This document shows positions 18,248-28,383 of a DNA stretch of 64,000 nt, in pieces. Made by a program: the position numbers and the translations under genes. The stretch's first letter is position 1, and the number at the start of each line of letters is the position of its first letter. The notes under the pieces were generated by a model. It made no database searches. It worked only from the letters and a program-made list of their open reading frames with translations, and was not told the DNA's origin. The DNA lies in contig NZ_WINH01000014.1 in assembly GCF_010993985.1 (NCBI RefSeq), positions 1 to 64,000 on the forward strand. The letters are read 5' to 3'. This DNA comes from Paraferrimonas sp. SM1919 (lineage in GTDB: Bacteria > Pseudomonadota > Gammaproteobacteria > Enterobacterales > Shewanellaceae).

Positions 18248-19297
18248 CTAAATCGCTTGCTGCCACGACTTCGGCATTTGCACCTGTTGCCACAGTGAAT
18301 CACATAGGCTTTTAGTATCCTGCCAGTCACCGGCCAAAATCCAATCCACCAGCTGGTCAGCAACCTGAGGATAGCTGATGGCCTCTTTTGCAGGCTGTAA
18401 TAACCAGCGGTTAATATTATCGATGCAAAGTTCATCCATACTATCCGCCGCCCCCAGTAACGTGAGTGCAGCAACATTAGAAGCCTGCTCAAACTGACCA
18501 TGAAGCGGTTTGAGCAATAACTTTTTTCCTAGGGTCAATGCTTCAGAGGACAACTCAAACCCGGCATTGGCAATAATGCCCTCACAGCTGGCTAAGTAAC
18601 CTTTAAACTTAGTTCGGCTGAAACCATGCCAATGAACATTATCGGCCAGCGTCTGCTGGGGTTGTTGAGAGTGGAACACATGGAATTGAATATGGGGGAT
18701 AAGGGCTAAGGTGTTGTTAATCAGTTCACCGTCTTCAAATGGCAAGTAAACCAGCACTTGCCCCTTTTGCTGGGGCTGCAGGGCCTCAATATCCACAAAC
18801 GGCGGCAAAATTTGACAATCAAAGTGATGCCAATGACAGCCTAAACTAATATCACTGGGAGCAAAATGTTGCATGAGTTGATCGCTAATGAAATTAGCTT
18901 TGGCCTTAGGCACAGGATGCACAAACGCACTCTGATGACTAATGCCAATACAAGGCACTTGCTGGCGTTTAGCCGCCCAAGCACTAATGGGTTCGAAATC
19001 ATTAAGCACTAAATCATACTGGCTTAAATCCATGTTTTTAATATCATGATATAAGGCCAAATAGTCGTTATTAAATGCGGTCTGTAAGTAATCTACGGCA
19101 CCCTTGTTGGTCGCAAAGGTTAAGCCCTTCGCCACTTTAAAATCGCCAAAGGGCTGCATATCAAATAATTGAGCTCTGTCTCGGCCAGAAATAAAATAAT
19201 CGACCATTACCTTTTTATTGGTCAACGCTTTTGCCATCACTCTAGCTCTAGTAAGGTGGCCATTACCTGTTCCTTGAATGCCATATAAGATTTTCAT
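18248..19297 (-). CDS. Glycosyltransferase of the MJ1255/VC2487 family
   Basis: 349-aa protein that begins MKILYGIQGTGNGHLTRA, the glycine-rich nucleotide-sugar region typical of GT-B enzymes near family 28 (MurG-like). The C-terminal half has GIIANAGFELSSEALTLGKKLL, the usual UDP-sugar/donor site, followed by PLHGQFEQASN. No membrane segment is evident. It lies 9 bp after a PAP2-type phosphatase gene, so the two probably act together on a lipid-linked or undecaprenyl-type substrate; this is inference. Acceptor and product are unknown. Confidence 0.75.
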   Translation of the reverse strand: MKILYGIQGTGNGHLTRARVMAKALTNKKVMVDYFISGRDRAQLFDMQPFGDFKVAKGLTFATNKGAVDYLQTAFNNDYLALYHDIKNMDLSQYDLVLNDFEPISAWAAKRQQVPCIGISHQSAFVHPVPKAKANFISDQLMQHFAPSDISLGCHWHHFDCQILPPFVDIEALQPQQKGQVLVYLPFEDGELINNTLALIPHIQFHVFHSQQPQQTLADNVHWHGFSRTKFKGYLASCEGIIANAGFELSSEALTLGKKLLLKPLHGQFEQASNVAALTLLGAADSMDELCIDNINRWLLQPAKEAISYPQVADQLVDWILAGDWQDTKSLCDSLWQQVQMPKSWQQAI

Positions 19298-19306
19298 CGT
19301 ATCGTC

Positions 19307-19819
19307 CTACACCAATAGATTGGCGATATAAACTGCGGAACCACCTAAAAACCCACCAGCCACTAAATCGCTAGGATAGTGAACACCTAACACAACTCTT
19401 GAGATAGCTACTGCTGCCGCCCAGATAAAACTTGCAGCAAAATAATCTGGGTAAACAATCAAGGTTGATGTCGCCATTACCATCGCCGCTGCAGTATGCC
19501 CAGAAGGCAGGCTAAATTTATCGGAAGGGGTAATGATCGCAGTTACCCCAGCGACAACGTCAAATGGTCTTGGCCGCTTAACTGCATTCTTTATGATGAC
19601 GTATAAGGGCAACTCAATAGCAAAAGCCATCAGTATTAGGGTAAAAAAATGTTCTCCTCGAGGAGAAAAGCAATAGCATCCGAGGGCAAGCATAAAATAG
19701 CAGTAACCATCGCCACTTTTCGAAACAGCTGTAGCCAGCCTAGCTCCATTGTTGGTGTGATTAACCTTGGCCAACCACAAGAATATTTGTTGGTCGACCC
19801 TTAAAGCTTTTTTCAACAT
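19307..19819 (-). CDS. PAP2 family membrane phosphatase
   Basis: 170-aa integral membrane protein with the three PAP2 motifs: KNAVKRPRP (about residues 76-84), PSGHTAAA (about 104-111) and SRVVLGVHYPSD (about 140-151), which hold the catalytic Arg, His and Asp. Likely substrates are phosphatidylglycerophosphate or undecaprenyl pyrophosphate; the sequence does not decide. It is transcribed with the downstream glycosyltransferase gene and divergent from rraA. Confidence 0.85.
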   Translation of the reverse strand: MLKKALRVDQQIFLWLAKVNHTNNGARLATAVSKSGDGYCYFMLALGCYCFSPRGEHFFTLILMAFAIELPLYVIIKNAVKRPRPFDVVAGVTAIITPSDKFSLPSGHTAAAMVMATSTLIVYPDYFAASFIWAAAVAISRVVLGVHYPSDLVAGGFLGGSAVYIANLLV

Positions 19820-19975
19820 AATCCAAACCTTCTATGATTTTTAACTCACCTTAGATGGCTTCAATGACACTCCTGTGAAAACTTTGCTAAATAATTATGA
19901 CAACCCAAAATCCTTATTTTACGTACTGTAAATTGGCATATATACTTGTTGCAATTGAAAACAAGGCTTACCACT

Positions 19976-20461
19976 ATGAAATATAATACCTCTGAACTTT
20001 GTGATATCTATATCGACAGCGTTGATGTTTTAGAGCCCATCCTTGGCAATTATGGTGGCGTTGATTCTTTTGGTGGCACTATCACAACCATCAAATGCCA
20101 TGAGGACCTAGGGTTATTACTTGAAGTGCTTGCTCAGCCTGGTGCCGGTAAAGTGCTATTAGTTGACGGCGGCGGCTCCTTAAGAAGAGCATTGGTTGAT
20201 GTTGAAGTCGCCCAATTAGCCTTTGACAATGGCTGGGAAGGTATTGTCGTTAATGGTTGCGTTCGCAATGTTAATGCCTTGGAGGATATCGATATCGGTA
20301 TTCAGGCTATTGCTGCCATTCCGGTACGCGCTGACACCAAAGGCGTGGGCGAAATTGATGTGGCAGTGAATTTTGGTGGCGTGACTTTTATACCCGATGA
20401 CCATATCTATTGTGATAATACCGGCATCATTTTATCCCCAGATCCACTCGATATCGATTAA
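19976..20461 (+). CDS. rraA: Regulator of ribonuclease E activity A
   Basis: Trimeric protein that binds RNase E and inhibits mRNA decay. The start at 19976 gives [21 protein letters not shown] and 161 aa, the same length as E. coli RraA; a longer reading from 19946 adds ten unrelated residues. Conserved blocks include [28 protein letters not shown] and [15 protein letters not shown] -10-like TATACT lies at about 19941. A terminator follows. Confidence 0.95.
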   Translation: MKYNTSELCDIYIDSVDVLEPILGNYGGVDSFGGTITTIKCHEDLGLLLEVLAQPGAGKVLLVDGGGSLRRALVDVEVAQLAFDNGWEGIVVNGCVRNVNALEDIDIGIQAIAAIPVRADTKGVGEIDVAVNFGGVTFIPDDHIYCDNTGIILSPDPLDID

Positions 20462-20491
20462 TCAATAATCTGACAACATTTTTCACACACT

Positions 20492-20515
20492 AAGCAGCCC
20501 AATTGGCTGCTTTTA
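20492..20515 (+). terminator. Terminator of rraA
   Basis: An 8-bp stem AAGCAGCC / GGCTGCTT with a 5-nt loop and a short T run, 30 bp after rraA. Confidence 0.8.
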
Positions 20516-20597
20516 CTTCATTTAGGCCACCAGCTATGGTGTAATGCACGCAGACAAATTTTAGGGCTAGCACCTTTTTTACTGCACAGGATTTGCT

Positions 20598-21353
20598 ATG
20601 GCAAACGAACATAAAGATACCACTCATTTTGGATTTAAAACTGTAGAGACCAACGATAAGGTTGATATGGTAGCCGATGTATTCCATTCAGTTGCGGCTA
20701 AATATGACGTCATGAATGATTTTATGTCATTTGGCGTTCATAGACTTTGGAAAAAGCATACCATTGATGCAGCAGCAGCTCGCCCAGGCATGAAGGTTTT
20801 AGACTTAGCCGGCGGTACCGGTGATCTAACCGCTAAATTTGCCAATATTGTTGGTGCAACAGGCAAAGTCATTTTGGCCGATATTAATGAGTCCATGCTA
20901 AAGGTTGGTCGCGCTAAACTGCAAAACCGCGGCATTGTAGGTAATGTGCAATATGTGCAAGCCAACGCCGAAGCACTGCCGTTCCCTGATAATCATTTTG
21001 ACATTATTACCATTGCCTTTGGCTTAAGAAATGTGACGGATAAAGATGCGGCTTTACGATCAATGTACCGCGTGCTTAAACCTGGCGGTAAATTGCTGGT
21101 ATTAGAGTTTTCTAAGCCTACTTCTGAGCTTATGAATAAGGCTTATGATTTCTATAGTTTTAACCTCCTGCCTAAAATGGGGCAACTGGTGGCTAATGAC
21201 GCTGAAAGTTACCAATACTTAGCGGAATCTATCCGTATGCATCCAGACCAAGAAACGCTAAAAGCGATGATGGACAGCGCTGGTTTTGACCAAACTGACT
21301 ATATCAATATGACCAATGGTATTGTTGCACTACATCGGGGCTACAAATACTAA
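20598..21353 (+). CDS. ubiE: Ubiquinone/menaquinone C-methyltransferase
   Basis: SAM-dependent methyltransferase that methylates the ring of demethylmenaquinol and of a ubiquinone intermediate. The 251-aa protein has the UbiE signature [17 protein letters not shown] (about residues 35-51), the SAM motif [11 protein letters not shown] (about 69-79) and the second signature near residue 165 in LPKMGQLVA. First gene of ubiE-ubiJ-ubiB; its stop codon overlaps the ubiJ start by one base. Confidence 0.97.
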   Translation: MANEHKDTTHFGFKTVETNDKVDMVADVFHSVAAKYDVMNDFMSFGVHRLWKKHTIDAAAARPGMKVLDLAGGTGDLTAKFANIVGATGKVILADINESMLKVGRAKLQNRGIVGNVQYVQANAEALPFPDNHFDIITIAFGLRNVTDKDAALRSMYRVLKPGGKLLVLEFSKPTSELMNKAYDFYSFNLLPKMGQLVANDAESYQYLAESIRMHPDQETLKAMMDSAGFDQTDYINMTNGIVALHRGYKY

Positions 21354-21958
21354 TGAAACTCGGGGCTCCAGCGCTAGTCACTATTGCACTAGAGAAAACC
21401 TTAAACCATCTCTTGCAACAAACTAGAAGAGACAGCAATTATGATCATTCCCTTGCTGGTAAGGTCATTGCGATACAGCTTTCTGAGGCGCCTTGGCCCC
21501 TATATATCGGTTTTTACCAGCAAGTCTCGGTAATGGGACAATATGAGCATAGTCCTGATGTTATGGTGCAGTTATCCATCAAAGATTTGTCACAATTACA
21601 CCAGGCTAACGTGCTCACCGAGCTCATTAAACAAGATAAAATTTTACTCGAAGGTGATTTGCCAACCCTTCAAGCTTTTGGTGCATTAATTAATAATCTT
21701 GACATAGATTGGTTTGACAACCTTTCCCCCTATTTGAGTGATAATATTCTAGGTTTGCTAGAACAAGGGGCGCTTACCTTACAAAGTAAATTGAGCCAAC
21801 TCCATCAAGATACGGTTGAACATACTACCGATCTATTACAAGAAGAGTATCAACTGCTGCCAAGAAACGCTGAGCTTAGTCTGTTCAAACAACAACTGCT
21901 TGAGCTTGAACAACAGACTCAACATATCGAACAACTGTTCAAGAGTTTAAAGTCCTAA
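21353..21958 (+). CDS. ubiJ: Ubiquinone biosynthesis accessory factor UbiJ
   Basis: SCP2-fold lipid-binding accessory protein required for aerobic ubiquinone synthesis. The 201-aa protein has an N-terminal SCP2 region (about 15-110) and a C-terminal helical, Gln/Leu-rich part with coiled-coil character (about 140-200). Sequence conservation of UbiJ is low. The call rests on SCP2 features, length and position between ubiE (1-nt overlap) and ubiB (3-bp gap), as in E. coli. Confidence 0.92.
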   Translation: MKLGAPALVTIALEKTLNHLLQQTRRDSNYDHSLAGKVIAIQLSEAPWPLYIGFYQQVSVMGQYEHSPDVMVQLSIKDLSQLHQANVLTELIKQDKILLEGDLPTLQAFGALINNLDIDWFDNLSPYLSDNILGLLEQGALTLQSKLSQLHQDTVEHTTDLLQEEYQLLPRNAELSLFKQQLLELEQQTQHIEQLFKSLKS

Positions 21959-21961
21959 ATT

Positions 21962-23608
21962 ATGGTTTTTTCTAGCATACGACGCGGATATCAAATTATT
22001 CGAGCGATCTTACAACATGGCCTGGATGAATTAGTATGGTCAAAACTGCCTATCAGTATTCGTATTGTCAGACAGTTATTTTTTTGGCTACGGAATCGCC
22101 ATGCCGACAAACATCCTGCCGAACGCCTTCGCCTAACCCTAGAAACATTAGGGCCGATTCATATCAAGCTAGGGCAGATGCTATCGACCCGTAAAGATTT
22201 GCTTGACGAGCAATGGGCTTATGAACTGTCGAAGTTACAGGATGACGTGCCACCATTTTCAGGTGAGCAGGCTATTGCTGAAATAGAATCTGAACTTGGC
22301 TGTAGTATTGACCAGTATTTTTATGACTTTAATAGCACTCCATTAGCGAGCGCCTCAATTGCTCAGGTGCATACTGCCAAGCTCAAACAAAACGATAGCG
22401 AAGTGGTTCTCAAAGTGCTGCGTCCAGAGATCGAAAAACAAATATATGCAGACCTTGATTTACTGCTACTAAGCACCAGTCTAATTGATAAGTGGGTGCG
22501 CCAAGCCAAAAGGTTAAGATTGAAGGAAGTGATTGAAGATTATCAGAGCACTTTATTAAAAGAACTTAACCTAACACTTGAAGCGGAAAACGCCACCATC
22601 ATTAAAAATAATTTCAAGGATTCCAATGCGTTATATGTCCCTAAAGTTTATGATGAACTGTGCCATTCAAGACTTATGGTCATGGAACGAATATACGGTA
22701 TTCCAGTAGCTGATATCGCCGCCCTAAAAGAACAAGGCACAGACTTGAAGTTATTAGCAGAGCGCGGAGTTGAAGTTTTCTTTACTCAAGTATTTAGAGA
22801 TAATTTTTTCCATGCCGACATGCACCCAGGCAATATTTTTGTGGCCTACGAAAAGCCTGAAGATCCCCACTATATTGGCATAGATTATGGAATCGTAGGT
22901 CAATTAGATGAACAGGATAAACGCTTAATTGCTGATGTCTTCCTAGCATTTTTTAATCACAACTACAGCAAACTCGCACATTTATTTATTGAGCAAGGTT
23001 GGGTAAGTGATAACACTGACAAAATGGCTTTTGAACGTGCGGTCACTCGCATCTGCCAACCATTAGCTGATAAGCCTCTTGCTGAAATCTCCTTTGGCCA
23101 AGTGCTATTAGAACTATTTAGTGTTGCTCGTGATTTTGAACTGATCGTTCAACCACAACTGATTTTGTTACAGAAAACTTTACTTTATGTAGAAGGACTT
23201 GGTCGTCAGCTTTACCCTCAACTGGATTTATGGCAAACCGCTAAACCTTTCCTTGAGAGTTGGCTGCAATCGCAAATTGGCGTTAAAGCCCAATACCAAA
23301 AGGTAAAACAACAGTTACCAAGTTGGTTGGAACATCTCCCCCAGTTACCAGAGTTATTAGTCGATAACTTAAAAATGGGGCGTGGACTGCTGCAGTCCCA
23401 ACAACAAATGCTGAATCAATTTTTAAGTTTTCAAAGGAAAAAAATTACCAGTAACTACTATTTTTTTAGTGGCTTAGTAGGCTTTTTAACTATCCCTTTA
23501 CTGCATCCATATCAACTACCTGAATGGGCGAATATTGCTTTAGGGGTAATTGCCACTGCACTATGGATTAAAGGTTGGCTAAGCCGCCCAGAAAAAGATA
23601 AACTTTAA
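21962..23608 (+). CDS. ubiB: Ubiquinone biosynthesis protein UbiB (ABC1/ADCK kinase-like)
   Basis: Atypical protein-kinase-like ATPase that supports ubiquinone synthesis or transport at the membrane. The 548-aa length is normal. The KxGQ motif is present as KLGQMLSTRKDLL (about residue 75), the ATP-binding alanine-rich loop as ASASIAQVH, and the catalytic region as NFFHADMHPGNIF with the metal-binding IDYGIVG. Two hydrophobic helices at about 495-540 anchor the C-terminus. Third gene of the operon, 33 bp before tatA. Confidence 0.97.
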   Translation: MVFSSIRRGYQIIRAILQHGLDELVWSKLPISIRIVRQLFFWLRNRHADKHPAERLRLTLETLGPIHIKLGQMLSTRKDLLDEQWAYELSKLQDDVPPFSGEQAIAEIESELGCSIDQYFYDFNSTPLASASIAQVHTAKLKQNDSEVVLKVLRPEIEKQIYADLDLLLLSTSLIDKWVRQAKRLRLKEVIEDYQSTLLKELNLTLEAENATIIKNNFKDSNALYVPKVYDELCHSRLMVMERIYGIPVADIAALKEQGTDLKLLAERGVEVFFTQVFRDNFFHADMHPGNIFVAYEKPEDPHYIGIDYGIVGQLDEQDKRLIADVFLAFFNHNYSKLAHLFIEQGWVSDNTDKMAFERAVTRICQPLADKPLAEISFGQVLLELFSVARDFELIVQPQLILLQKTLLYVEGLGRQLYPQLDLWQTAKPFLESWLQSQIGVKAQYQKVKQQLPSWLEHLPQLPELLVDNLKMGRGLLQSQQQMLNQFLSFQRKKITSNYYFFSGLVGFLTIPLLHPYQLPEWANIALGVIATALWIKGWLSRPEKDKL

Positions 23609-23641
23609 CCTTATATATTAAGAAGACATTAGGACCTTAAC

Positions 23642-23866
23642 ATGGGAAATATCGGTATTTGGCAACTACTTATCATTGCAGTAATCATTATTTTACTTTT
23701 TGGTACTAAAAAACTAAAAGGACTTGGTGGTGACTTAGGTGGAGCCATCAAAGGCTTCAAAAAAGCGATCAAAGATGAAGAAGCAAACGAGCCTAAAACT
23801 TTAGCTGAACAGCAAACTGCCAATCAACAAAAGACCGAAGCTGAAAAAGCAAAAGATAAGGCTTAA
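23642..23866 (+). CDS. tatA: Twin-arginine translocase subunit TatA
   Basis: Pore-forming subunit of the Tat system, which exports folded proteins. The 74-aa protein has an N-terminal membrane helix [18 protein letters not shown], the FGTKKL hinge and an amphipathic helix [17 protein letters not shown], with an acidic/Gln-rich tail. The TatA rather than TatB identity follows from the FGxKKL motif and gene order. Confidence 0.96.
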   Translation: MGNIGIWQLLIIAVIIILLFGTKKLKGLGGDLGGAIKGFKKAIKDEEANEPKTLAEQQTANQQKTEAEKAKDKA

Positions 23867-23868
23867 AA

Positions 23869-24192
23869 ATGTTCGATGGCATCGGCTTTATGGAACTGCT
23901 GGTTATCATGATCATTGGCTTGGTTGTGCTTGGCCCAGAAAGACTTCCCCATGCTGTGAGGAGTGTCGCGAGTTGGATTCGTGCCATCAAGCGTATGGCT
24001 GGCTCCGTTCGAGATGAGCTAGAACATGAGTTAAAAATAGATAAACTTCATAAAGACCTAAAAAAAGCAGAAGAACTGGGTCTTGAAAATTTATCACCGG
24101 AATTACAACAGTCAGTCGAACAATTGCAGCAAGCGGCTGCAGATGTCAATCGTCCCTATCAAGACGTTCCCAACGATAAACCGAAAGAATAA
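23869..24192 (+). CDS. tatB: Twin-arginine translocase subunit TatB
   Basis: Receptor subunit that binds twin-arginine signals with TatC. The 107-aa protein starts [19 protein letters not shown], has the TatB-type LGPERLP hinge with its conserved Glu and Pro, and a long charged amphipathic helix after residue 30. The gap to tatA is 2 bp and to tatC 3 bp. Confidence 0.96.
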   Translation: MFDGIGFMELLVIMIIGLVVLGPERLPHAVRSVASWIRAIKRMAGSVRDELEHELKIDKLHKDLKKAEELGLENLSPELQQSVEQLQQAAADVNRPYQDVPNDKPKE

Positions 24193-24195
24193 ATT

Positions 24196-24930
24196 ATGTC
24201 AGCTTCGTTGCCTTTAATCAGCCACTTACTTGAACTTAGAAACAGGCTGCTAAAAGCGGTTGCCTGTGTGCTATTGCTGTTTATCGGCATGGCCTATTGG
24301 GCTCAAGACATCTATCATTTTGTTTCTGAACCTTTGCAACAAGTTTTGCCAGAAGGCACGTCAATGATTGCTATTGATGTTACAGATCCTCTTTTTGCCC
24401 CCATTAAATTAACCTTATTTTTAGCTTTCTTTTTAGCGATTCCTTATGTGCTCTATCAAGTCTGGGCCTTTATCGCACCCGCTTTATATAAACATGAGAA
24501 AAAGTTAATTTTTCCCTTATTGTTAAGTTCTACCATTTTGTTCTACGCAGGCATCGCTTTTGCGTATTTCTTAGTGTTTCCGGTTATTTTTGGATTCTTT
24601 ACCAGTGTCGCCCCTGAAGGGGTTGAGATAGCGACAGATATTTCTACTTATCTTAGTTTTATTCTTAAAATGTTTTTTGCCTTTGGGCTAGCCTTTGAGA
24701 TCCCCATAGCCGTGGTGTTATTATGCTGGGCTGGTGTGACAGAAGCCGATTCATTAGCAGCAAAGCGCCCCTATATTGTGGTGGCCGCTTTTACCATTGG
24801 CATGTTACTCACCCCACCGGATGTGATTTCACAAACCTTACTGGCTGTTCCTATGCTGCTGCTGTTTGAGATTGGTCTTGTTGTTGCTCGCCTATATTCA
24901 AAACCTGAGCAACCCGCAACCACGGAATAA
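24196..24930 (+). CDS. tatC: Twin-arginine translocase subunit TatC
   Basis: Polytopic core of the Tat translocase. The 244-aa protein has six predicted membrane helices, the N-terminal SHLLELRNRLLK that contacts twin-arginine peptides, the periplasmic FIAPALYKHEKK region and the conserved LTPPDVISQ near residue 210. Last of tatABC. One likely substrate in this window is the Rieske protein PetA, which has a twin-arginine leader. Confidence 0.97.
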   Translation: MSASLPLISHLLELRNRLLKAVACVLLLFIGMAYWAQDIYHFVSEPLQQVLPEGTSMIAIDVTDPLFAPIKLTLFLAFFLAIPYVLYQVWAFIAPALYKHEKKLIFPLLLSSTILFYAGIAFAYFLVFPVIFGFFTSVAPEGVEIATDISTYLSFILKMFFAFGLAFEIPIAVVLLCWAGVTEADSLAAKRPYIVVAAFTIGMLLTPPDVISQTLLAVPMLLLFEIGLVVARLYSKPEQPATTE

Positions 24931-24943
24931 TAAAAGGATTTTT

Positions 24944-25378
24944 ATGCGCTTAATTACTTTGCTAGCCCTAATATCGCCCATTGCTTTGGCCAATAATATT
25001 GAACAATCTTTGTTGGATTGTCGCCAACAGCAAGACTCTTTAAAACGACTTATGTGCTATGACCAAATTAATAGCAACCACACAGAGACTTCAACTACAA
25101 CGTTAAACAACAGTAACCCAGTAAGCAGTTATGGGCTGAAGCAAAAACCTGCTGAGGCTGTAGACCAAATCGCGGCCAAGGTCGTTAAACAAAAGAAAAA
25201 TGCCTATGGATACTATATTTGGACCTTAGATAACGGTCAGATATGGCAGCAGAAGGAAAAGGCTTATTTAAAATTAGATCACACCAAAAATGTGATCATT
25301 TCAGATGGTGCATTAGGTTCATTTTGGTTAAGCCAAGAAGGCATAAACAAACGCACCCGAGTGAAAAGAATAAAATAA
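24944..25378 (+). CDS. Small secreted protein of unknown function between tatC and hemB
   Basis: 144-aa protein with a cleavable signal peptide (MRLITLLALISPIALA). The mature part begins with an LLDCRQQQDSLKRLMCYDQI pattern: two cysteines spaced like the short C-x(n)-RLxCYD motif of several periplasmic proteins. It continues with a Ser/Thr/Asn-rich linker and a C-terminal beta-rich part (about 85-144) with YYIWTLDNGQIWQQ. The start at 24944 has an AAGGA site; an upstream in-frame start inside tatC is less likely. It lies 13 bp after tatC and 18 bp before hemB, within the same apparent operon. The function is not recognised. Confidence 0.7.
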   Translation: MRLITLLALISPIALANNIEQSLLDCRQQQDSLKRLMCYDQINSNHTETSTTTLNNSNPVSSYGLKQKPAEAVDQIAAKVVKQKKNAYGYYIWTLDNGQIWQQKEKAYLKLDHTKNVIISDGALGSFWLSQEGINKRTRVKRIK

Positions 25379-25393
25379 ATACTAGCGGAGTAA

Positions 25394-26407
<1,014 letters not shown>

Positions 26408-26425
26408 GCTAGCCCCTGAATCGAC

Positions 26426-26464
26426 AAAAGCCTGCTCTGTAATCTCTCAGAGCAGGCTTTTTTG
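26426..26464. terminator. Terminator between hemB and the YjiH gene
   Basis: A 14-bp perfect stem (26426-26439 with 26448-26461), loop TAATCTCT and A/T runs on both sides. It probably serves both convergent genes. Confidence 0.9.
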
Positions 26465-26486
26465 TATCCGCTATATATAGACTAAT

Positions 26487-27851
26487 TTAGAATACGAGGT
26501 GCGCCACGCCTGCTACTACAGGCAGGGTGACCAAGGTACGAAGGATAAAGATTACAAACAGTTCCCATAGTTTTACTGGGATCTTAGAACCTAATAACAG
26601 TGCACCTACTTCAGACATATAAATCAACTGTGTTACCGACATCGCCGCAATCACAAAGCGAGTCATGTCAGCCTCGATACTGGTGGCCAAAATAGAAGGT
26701 ACAAACATGTCTGAGAAACCCACCATAACCGTCTTAGCGGCTTCAATTGGCTGTGGTATAGCCAATAATTCAAACAATGGAATAAACGGCATGCCTAACC
26801 AATCAAAAACAGGTGTGTATGTGGCAATCATCAGCGCGGTAGTACCAATGGCCATTACTACAGGCAATACACCGAAAACCATATCGATAGCATTTTTTAC
26901 GCCATCCTTTGCCACACTTGCTAAACTAGGCACAGTCTCAGCACGTTTAAGCGCCATTTCAAAGCCATAACCTACCGTGCTATAACCCGCCGGTATCACC
27001 TCATTTTCCTGTTGCGGTTGACTGCCATCAATATAAAGATCTTGTTTATTAGAGAGCGGTGGCAATCTTGGAACAATAATAGCTGCGGCTACTCCTGCCA
27101 AACAAATAGCAAAATAGAAAGGAACAAATAAATGCTCTAAGTTAACTTGCGCCAACACCACTAAAGAAAAGGTAATTGATACTGCTGAGAATGTAGTACC
27201 GATGACTGCCGCTTCCCTCTGAGTATAATACTTTTCTTCATACTGCTTAGAAGTCAGCAAAATACCCACGCTGCCATCGCCTAACCAAGACGCCAATGAA
27301 TCAATTGCACTACGGCCAGGTAAGTTGAAAACAGGGCGCATAACCTTAGTTAGCAAAATACCAAATAGCTCCAACAAACCAAAATTCAGTAACAATGGCA
27401 AAAGTAAGCCAGCTAAGATAAAAACAGAGAACAGCACAGGCATCAGATCGCCAAAAACTAAGCCGCCAGTATCTGCACTATAGATAGCTTCATGACCCAA
27501 TTTAAAATAAGTCGCTAACGCAAATACCATGCCCACCAATCTTACTAACAGCCAAGGCAAACTAACGCTTAGCAACTGCTCTAAGAAAGAGCCTGACTTG
27601 ATAAAGCTTGGTTTACTTAGCTTATAAATCAAACTGGCTACACCTGTGATAGAAACCACCACTGTCAATACTAAAGTCGCATAATCGCCCACTAATGCTT
27701 GAATCCCTTTCGCCAAAATAGCAATTGGTATCGTGATATTCCCTTCATAACTTACTGGAGTCATGAATAATAAAATACCAATAATGGAAGGGATCAAAAA
27801 CGTAACTAAAGTCGTCATTGAGTAAGATTTATTCTGTTTTGGGTTTTTCAT
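26487..27851 (-). CDS. YjiH family membrane protein (nucleoside-recognition/Gate domain)
   Basis: 454-aa polytopic membrane protein with about ten hydrophobic segments and the Gate/nucleoside-recognition pattern (for example ATSIEADMTRFVIAAMSVTQ and GSKIPVKLWELF near the C-terminus). It fits the YjiH family, whose substrate is not established. The 233-bp A/T-rich upstream region (27852-28084) separates it from the DUF3820 gene; I saw no confident regulatory site there. Confidence 0.8.
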   Translation of the reverse strand: MKNPKQNKSYSMTTLVTFLIPSIIGILLFMTPVSYEGNITIPIAILAKGIQALVGDYATLVLTVVVSITGVASLIYKLSKPSFIKSGSFLEQLLSVSLPWLLVRLVGMVFALATYFKLGHEAIYSADTGGLVFGDLMPVLFSVFILAGLLLPLLLNFGLLELFGILLTKVMRPVFNLPGRSAIDSLASWLGDGSVGILLTSKQYEEKYYTQREAAVIGTTFSAVSITFSLVVLAQVNLEHLFVPFYFAICLAGVAAAIIVPRLPPLSNKQDLYIDGSQPQQENEVIPAGYSTVGYGFEMALKRAETVPSLASVAKDGVKNAIDMVFGVLPVVMAIGTTALMIATYTPVFDWLGMPFIPLFELLAIPQPIEAAKTVMVGFSDMFVPSILATSIEADMTRFVIAAMSVTQLIYMSEVGALLLGSKIPVKLWELFVIFILRTLVTLPVVAGVAHLVF

Positions 27852-28084
27852 ACTTCAACCTAATATTCTGTTTATTTAGCAAACAGGCTCTGTATTTTAT
27901 AAGCTGCGCGAAGATTACCTTAAATCGTAAATAAGTAAACCCCCACTTACCCCAAAGTGTGACTTATTATTCATATTTATTGCCAAATAATGCATATACA
28001 AATAATTTAAAACTTTAAGTATTCAATACCCACAAAATTAAAGACATCACCACAAAAGGAAATTAAGTGCCAGCTTAACTAAAG

Positions 28085-28312
28085 CTAACTATTTAATAAA
28101 TGATAAAATTCTGTTTCTAGGCCATTTAATTTAATTTCATATACTAATGCCAGTTGCTGCCCCAACGTTCCCTCAGGAAATCCGTTACTGTGCCACCATA
28201 CTAGATAAGGTTCTGGCAGCTTTAATAACGGCACGCCTTTATATTTACCAAATGGCATGGCTTGGTTTAAGGCGTTAATAAACTTCTGCTGCTGTGCATC
28301 TGCTTTATTCAT
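28085..28312 (-). CDS. DUF3820 family protein
   Basis: 75-aa soluble protein with MPFGKYKGVPLLKLPEPYLVW, the core of the DUF3820 family, followed by a helix with TLGQQLALVYEIKLNGLE. Family members have been linked to quorum-sensing-controlled virulence only by annotation, so no function is assigned. It is divergent from the antiporter gene and separated from it by 71 bp. Confidence 0.8.
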   Translation of the reverse strand: MNKADAQQQKFINALNQAMPFGKYKGVPLLKLPEPYLVWWHSNGFPEGTLGQQLALVYEIKLNGLETEFYHLLNS

Positions 28313-28383
28313 AAGCTTAAGCTCTTTATAATGTTGAAAGAATTTTAATATTTTGTACCACTTGTGTACTGCTGGGATAAACC

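Noticed and set aside
27940..27980. CRP site upstream of the YjiH gene
   Set aside because: A TGTGA half is present near 27958 but the other half does not match TCACA.
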